Part shown: positions 62,950 to 64,000 of the stretch, piece by piece
Position numbering within the stretch: the first letter of the stretch is position 1
How the letters are laid out: each line of letters opens with the position of its first letter
NCBI RefSeq assembly: GCF_021458635.1
Contig: NZ_JAIRDQ010000001.1
Span: 744,001 to 808,000 of the forward strand
Direction of reading: 5' to 3'
DNA from: Bradyrhizobium monzae
Lineage (GTDB): Bacteria; Pseudomonadota; Alphaproteobacteria; Rhizobiales; Xanthobacteraceae
Length of the DNA: 64,000 nt
Made by a program: the position numbers and the translations under genes
Notes under the pieces: generated by a model
Database searches by the model: none
What the model saw: only the letters and a program-made list of their open reading frames with translations
What the model was told of the DNA's origin: nothing

Positions 62950-64000
62950 CTAACCGACAATCTGGCTCACCGACATCAGCGCCGTCATCACCGACGTAAT
63001 CAAGCCGCCGACGACGAGCGAGATCGCGATGATCGCCGCAGGCCCCGCAATGCCGACGGCGCGGTCGAGCGTACGCTGCAGCTTGACCTCATAGAACTCG
63101 GCGACCCGGCCGGACAGCATCGGCAACTGCCCCGTCTCGTCGCCGAGTCTCAGCATGCGCACCGCCATCGCCGGCAGCGCGTCCGTTTCGGCAAGCGCAT
63201 CGGAAAGCTTTGAACCATGGCGGACGCGGTCCGCAGCATCGCTCCAGACCGCGGACGGGCCCGTCGTTGCCATCATATCGATCAGGATCCGCAGCGTGGT
63301 GGTGAGGTTGACGCCGCTACCAAGCAGCAGACCGAGATTGCGGCAGAACAGCGCCGTGCGGTACGAGCGCATCACGTTGCGGATCGCCGGCAGCCGCGTG
63401 ATCGCATTGGTCATGCCGCTGCGGACGCGCTCCTGACGCAACAGCAACCACGCGGCGGCGATCGTGGCAGCAAGCCCGGCCAGCACTGCGTCGGAATTGC
63501 CCCGCAGGAAAGTCGAGATGTTCAGGAACACGCCGACGATCGGATCGACCTTGGCGCCGAAATCCTGCAACACGCTGGCAAACTGCGGCAGCACGAAAGT
63601 GAGGAAGAACAGCAGCACACAGCCGGCCGCGCCCAGCACGAAGAGGGGATAGCGGATCGCATCCGTCAGCCGGCGCTTCAGCGCCTCGCCGCGCGCGCGC
63701 TCACCGGCCAGCACCTCGAGCACCTGATCCAGCGATCCCGACGCCTCGCCAACCCGCACCAGCGCGATATACATCGGCGGGAACAGCCCCTCATGCCGTA
63801 CCAGCGCCTCGGCAAAACTCTCGCCGGAGACAACGCGCGCGCGGATGTCGGCGACGACCGGCCGCAACCTTCCGAAATCGGGATCGGCGGCGAGCAGCTC
63901 CAGCCCGTCATTGATGCGGGCGCCGGCCCGCAACAGCAGCGCGAGGTCACGGGTGAAGATGGTGACGTCTTCGGCCTTCGGCCTGTTGAAGAGGCTGAGC
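62950..64000 (-). CDS. gspF: Type II secretion platform protein GspF (5' end beyond window)
   Basis: This covers 349 codons of a normally about 400-residue inner-membrane protein; the frame is still open at the window edge (…LFNRPKAEDVTIFTRDLALLLRAGARINDGLELL). GspF-domain features are VSGESFAEALVRHEGLFPPMYIALVRVGEASGSLDQVLEVLA and the repeat of the same pattern, SKLSDALAETDALPAMAVRMLRLGDETGQL. Three membrane segments are visible. It is the core platform protein around which the pseudopilus rotates or extends. Confidence 0.94.
   Translation of the reverse strand, partial: LSLFNRPKAEDVTIFTRDLALLLRAGARINDGLELLAADPDFGRLRPVVADIRARVVSGESFAEALVRHEGLFPPMYIALVRVGEASGSLDQVLEVLAGERARGEALKRRLTDAIRYPLFVLGAAGCVLLFFLTFVLPQFASVLQDFGAKVDPIVGVFLNISTFLRGNSDAVLAGLAATIAAAWLLLRQERVRSGMTNAITRLPAIRNVMRSYRTALFCRNLGLLLGSGVNLTTTLRILIDMMATTGPSAVWSDAADRVRHGSKLSDALAETDALPAMAVRMLRLGDETGQLPMLSGRVAEFYEVKLQRTLDRAVGIAGPAAIIAISLVVGGLITSVMTALMSVSQIVG

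Noticed and set aside
1..64000. tRNA, rRNA, riboswitch and phage attachment sites
   Set aside because: I looked for cloverleaf-like arms, rRNA cores and integrase or att features next to the island edges and saw none that I could support.

Overview
The window looks like a chromosomal segment of a Bradyrhizobium-type alphaproteobacterium. The GC-rich codon use, the branched-chain amino-acid-type (liv) ABC transporters, the short palindromic repeats between genes (GTCATGGCCGGGC, GAGCATGATCCGG and GCGTTTTCAAGCG types) and the type II secretion gene set all fit that group. The assignment is an inference from gene style, because no rRNA or tRNA lies in the window.

Region 1 (1-19219) is core-like metabolism and transport. 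A minus-strand livK-livH-livM-livG-livF transporter (livF cut by the window start) is followed by a small lipoprotein, purU, hemD, an MFS exporter and a Crp/Fnr regulator. A second, plus-strand liv system (9448-16692) has an acyl-CoA ligase gene inside the operon. It is followed by an AGE-family sugar epimerase/isomerase and a PaaK-like acyl-adenylating enzyme.

Region 2 (19220-30078) is an accessory transition zone. It holds a small exported protein, a large serralysin-type metalloprotease with RTX motifs and four nearly identical 118-residue tryptophan-rich repeats, a decayed IS66 remnant, a sugar O-methyltransferase gene, and a complete-ended IS66 element (25980-28399) with an 8-bp target duplication but a frameshifted tnpC. 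A glycosyltransferase-like protein of unrecognised family follows.

Region 3 (30079-53585) is a surface-polysaccharide (probably O-antigen) locus with visibly lower GC in its middle part. It contains a CDP-deoxysugar cassette (rfbF, rfbG, a 3,5-epimerase-like gene, a C-methyltransferase, a reductase/epimerase), a 1860-residue protein fusing an O-methyltransferase, a coiled coil and three glycosyltransferase modules, a Wzm/Wzt exporter whose ATPase carries a carbohydrate-binding tail, a second member of the unrecognised family, further glycosyltransferases, a polytopic polymerase-like membrane protein, a translationally coupled cupin/aminotransferase/methyltransferase/glycosyltransferase cassette, and a Wzx-like flippase.

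Region 4 (53606-64000) is a type II secretion operon read on the minus strand (gspF, G, H, I, J, K, L, M). Its gspC/N-like gene is cut off from gspM by a large autotransporter gene on the opposite strand. The two most interesting items are the giant methyltransferase-glycosyltransferase protein beside a Wzt with a carbohydrate-binding tail, which suggests assembly and capping of the glycan by one polypeptide, and the paired unrecognised glycosyltransferase-like proteins.
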